Of a DNA stretch of 32,965 nt, positions 30,877 through 32,965 are shown piece after piece. The notes beneath the pieces are model-generated. The model saw only the letters and a list, made by a program, of their open reading frames with translations, was not told the origin of the DNA and did not search any database. How positions within the stretch are numbered: position 1 is the first letter of the stretch; each line of letters opens with the position of its first letter. Source of the stretch: Teichococcus deserti (GTDB taxonomy: Bacteria; Pseudomonadota; Alphaproteobacteria; Acetobacterales; Acetobacteraceae); assembly GCF_001982615.1 (NCBI RefSeq), contig NZ_MLCO01000094.1, forward strand, positions 1 through 32,965, written 5' to 3'. Position numbers and translations under genes: made by a program.

Positions 30877-30892
30877 CCCCGCCGGAGTCCTC
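30877..30892 (-). repeat. Dispersed iteron-like copy between nepI and rutA
   Basis: On the minus strand it reads GAGGACTCCGGCGGGG, one base different from the iteron at 15429-15444. It begins 3 bp after the nepI stop codon in a 45-bp intergenic gap, about 16 kb from the origin. Confidence 0.65.
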
Positions 30893-30918
30893 AGGAAACA
30901 TCCCGCCGGCGCCGCGGC

Positions 30919-32010
<1,092 letters not shown>

Positions 32011-32129
32011 GGCGAGGTCCTTGGGCGTGAGTGTCGCCGCGGGCCCCGTTCGGCGCCGGGTCCTTCTGAAGCGGGACCGGCTGGCCGTCGGCGCCGCGCA
32101 GGGTGACTGGCGCGACCTCGGCCGGCAGC

Positions 32130-32666
32130 CTAGCCGGGTGCGGCGGCTTCGCCAACCGTTCGTCGGGGCCGCGATGCCAGGATTTCCGGCAGCATCACCG
32201 GGCGGAAATCCCAGGCATCCACCCCGACATCGGCCTGGCGCGGCAGCGGCTTCAGCCGGCCATGGCTGTGGCCATGCAGGTTCCAGGCGCCGCGGCCCAT
32301 GTCGCGCCAGCTGCGGAAGGCATAGTGGCAGAGAACCAGCAGCAGTCCGTCGAGGCGGAGCTCGGCATAGGGCTGCACGCTGGCCCAGCCGGGCAGGCGC
32401 TGCACGGCGTCCGGGTCGTTGTTGCCGGTGACCAGGTGCTTCTGGCCGGCCAGCCGGTCCAGCAGGGTGGCCGCCGCCTCGGGCTTGGCCGCGCGGCCCA
32501 GGGCGAAGTCGCCCAGATGCCAGACGGCGTCGCCCGGCTGCACCACGGCGTTCCAGCGCGCCACCAGGGCCGCGTCCATCGCCGCCAGGTCGGCGAAGGG
32601 GCGGCGGTAGAGGCCGCGCGCGCCGCCATGGCCGAAATGCGTGTCGGCGGTGAAGAAGACGGTCAT
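32130..32666 (-). CDS. Metallophosphoesterase
   Basis: A 178-residue calcineurin-like phosphoesterase with a two-metal site. Motifs are ADTHFGH (Asp8, His10), [16 protein letters not shown] (Asn/Asp pair), CHYAFRSW and HGHSHGR. The short size and the DTHFGH form fit a small cytoplasmic family widespread in alphaproteobacteria and phages, of unknown substrate. The start at 32666 matches the family N-terminus ([13 protein letters not shown]), although its ribosome site is weak; the frame is open upstream through the repeat at 32694-32723. It follows, on the same strand, a gene that runs off the right edge, 47 bp away. Confidence 0.88.
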   Translation of the reverse strand: MTVFFTADTHFGHGGARGLYRRPFADLAAMDAALVARWNAVVQPGDAVWHLGDFALGRAAKPEAAATLLDRLAGQKHLVTGNNDPDAVQRLPGWASVQPYAELRLDGLLLVLCHYAFRSWRDMGRGAWNLHGHSHGRLKPLPRQADVGVDAWDFRPVMLPEILASRPRRTVGEAAAPG

Positions 32667-32693
32667 GCCGCCATCTTCGCCGCCGGAGCTGAC

Positions 32694-32723
32694 GCCGTCT
32701 ATGTGCGCGCCGTCTATGCGCGC
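32694..32723. repeat. Tandem 15-bp duplication
   Basis: GCCGTCTATGTGCGC (32694-32708) is followed directly by GCCGTCTATGCGCGC, differing at one base. It covers the stop codon of the right-edge gene (32714-32716) and duplicates it, giving a second in-frame TAG at 32699-32701. Confidence 0.75.
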
Positions 32724-32965
32724 CCCGGCAGCAGCCCGTTGGCCTGCAGCCGCGCGCCGATCGCCGCCATCTGGCCTTCCAGCCCGTGCTCGGCGGCCTC
32801 GCCGGCGGCGACGGCCTCGAAGAAGCAGCGCTTCAGATAGTGGCGCCAGTCGATCGGCTGCGTCGCCAGGAAGGCGGTCAGCAGCGCATAGCGTTCCCGC
32901 GACCAGATGCGCTCGAACTGCCATCGGGCGCGGCCAATGTCGAAATGGTCCTGGTTGGGCGGGGC
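32714..32965 (-). CDS. 3' part of an unrecognised gene, cut by the window edge
   Basis: The minus-strand frame is open from the right edge to a TAG at 32714-32716 and gives the last 83 residues of a protein. It begins [20 protein letters not shown] and includes [35 protein letters not shown] and the end [11 protein letters not shown]. Codon use is typical of the neighbouring genes, with strong GC preference at third positions. The sequence looks helical and soluble, with no membrane segment. I do not recognise the family. It is upstream of the metallophosphoesterase and may be co-transcribed with it. Confidence 0.65.
   Translation of the reverse strand, partial: APPNQDHFDIGRARWQFERIWSRERYALLTAFLATQPIDWRHYLKRCFFEAVAAGEAAEHGLEGQMAAIGARLQANGLLPGRA

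Overview
The window is very GC-rich, and its gene content points to an alphaproteobacterium, most likely a Roseomonas-like member of the Acetobacteraceae. The clues are a RegB/RegA redox pair beside SURF1, the long PurC form, many GC-rich short-chain dehydrogenases, LysR regulators and flavin monooxygenases. The taxon is an inference from protein families; no rRNA or tRNA is visible. The left edge is an assembly edge: bases 20-52 match the Illumina Nextera read-1 adapter at 30 of 33 positions, so the first ~52 bases are probably not native.

Layout. (1) 53-2483: a 5'-truncated SURF1 gene, then regB and regA, linking cytochrome oxidase assembly to redox control. (2) 2510-5616: aldehyde dehydrogenase, its DUF779 companion, and an AcoR-like regulator that lacks the AAA+ domain. 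(3) 5617-7395: a long AT-richer leader, an 84-residue very acidic protein with GDI pentapeptide repeats, and purC. (4) 7568-12725: an oxidative ketone module of Baeyer-Villiger monooxygenase, HSL-type esterase and SDR on the minus strand, with a divergent LysR gene and a second SDR convergent to it. (5) 12768-13865: ilvE. (6) 13900-16900: a complete iteron replicon with six iterons, a DnaA box, an AT-rich dyad, repA, and a parA/partner operon behind a palindromic operator and a perfect DnaA box. (7) 17036-19202: an exported haloperoxidase-like hydrolase and an HtrA-like protein that has lost its catalytic triad. (8) 19235-26787: a frameshifted NTF2-like remnant, an operon of peptide-type binding protein, flavin monooxygenase and LysR, a HAD phosphatase, a second flavin monooxygenase and its hydrolase partner. 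(9) 27099-32965: an atypical NarL-type regulator, aqpZ, an AraC regulator divergent from a NepI-like nucleoside exporter, rutA, a metallophosphoesterase, and the end of one unrecognised gene.

Taken together, this looks like a large secondary replicon (megaplasmid or chromid). It has its own RepA/iteron origin and partition genes, but it carries housekeeping-type genes (SURF1/regBA, purC, ilvE) beside accessory scavenging functions. The most unusual signals are: the iteron family, which extends beyond the origin with near-perfect copies in intergenic gaps about 6.5 kb to the left and 16 kb to the right; a ParA-type ATPase with Ala where its P-loop normally has Gly, paired with a non-ParB partner; the acidic GDI-repeat protein; the AcoR-like regulator without AAA+; and the dead HtrA-like protein.
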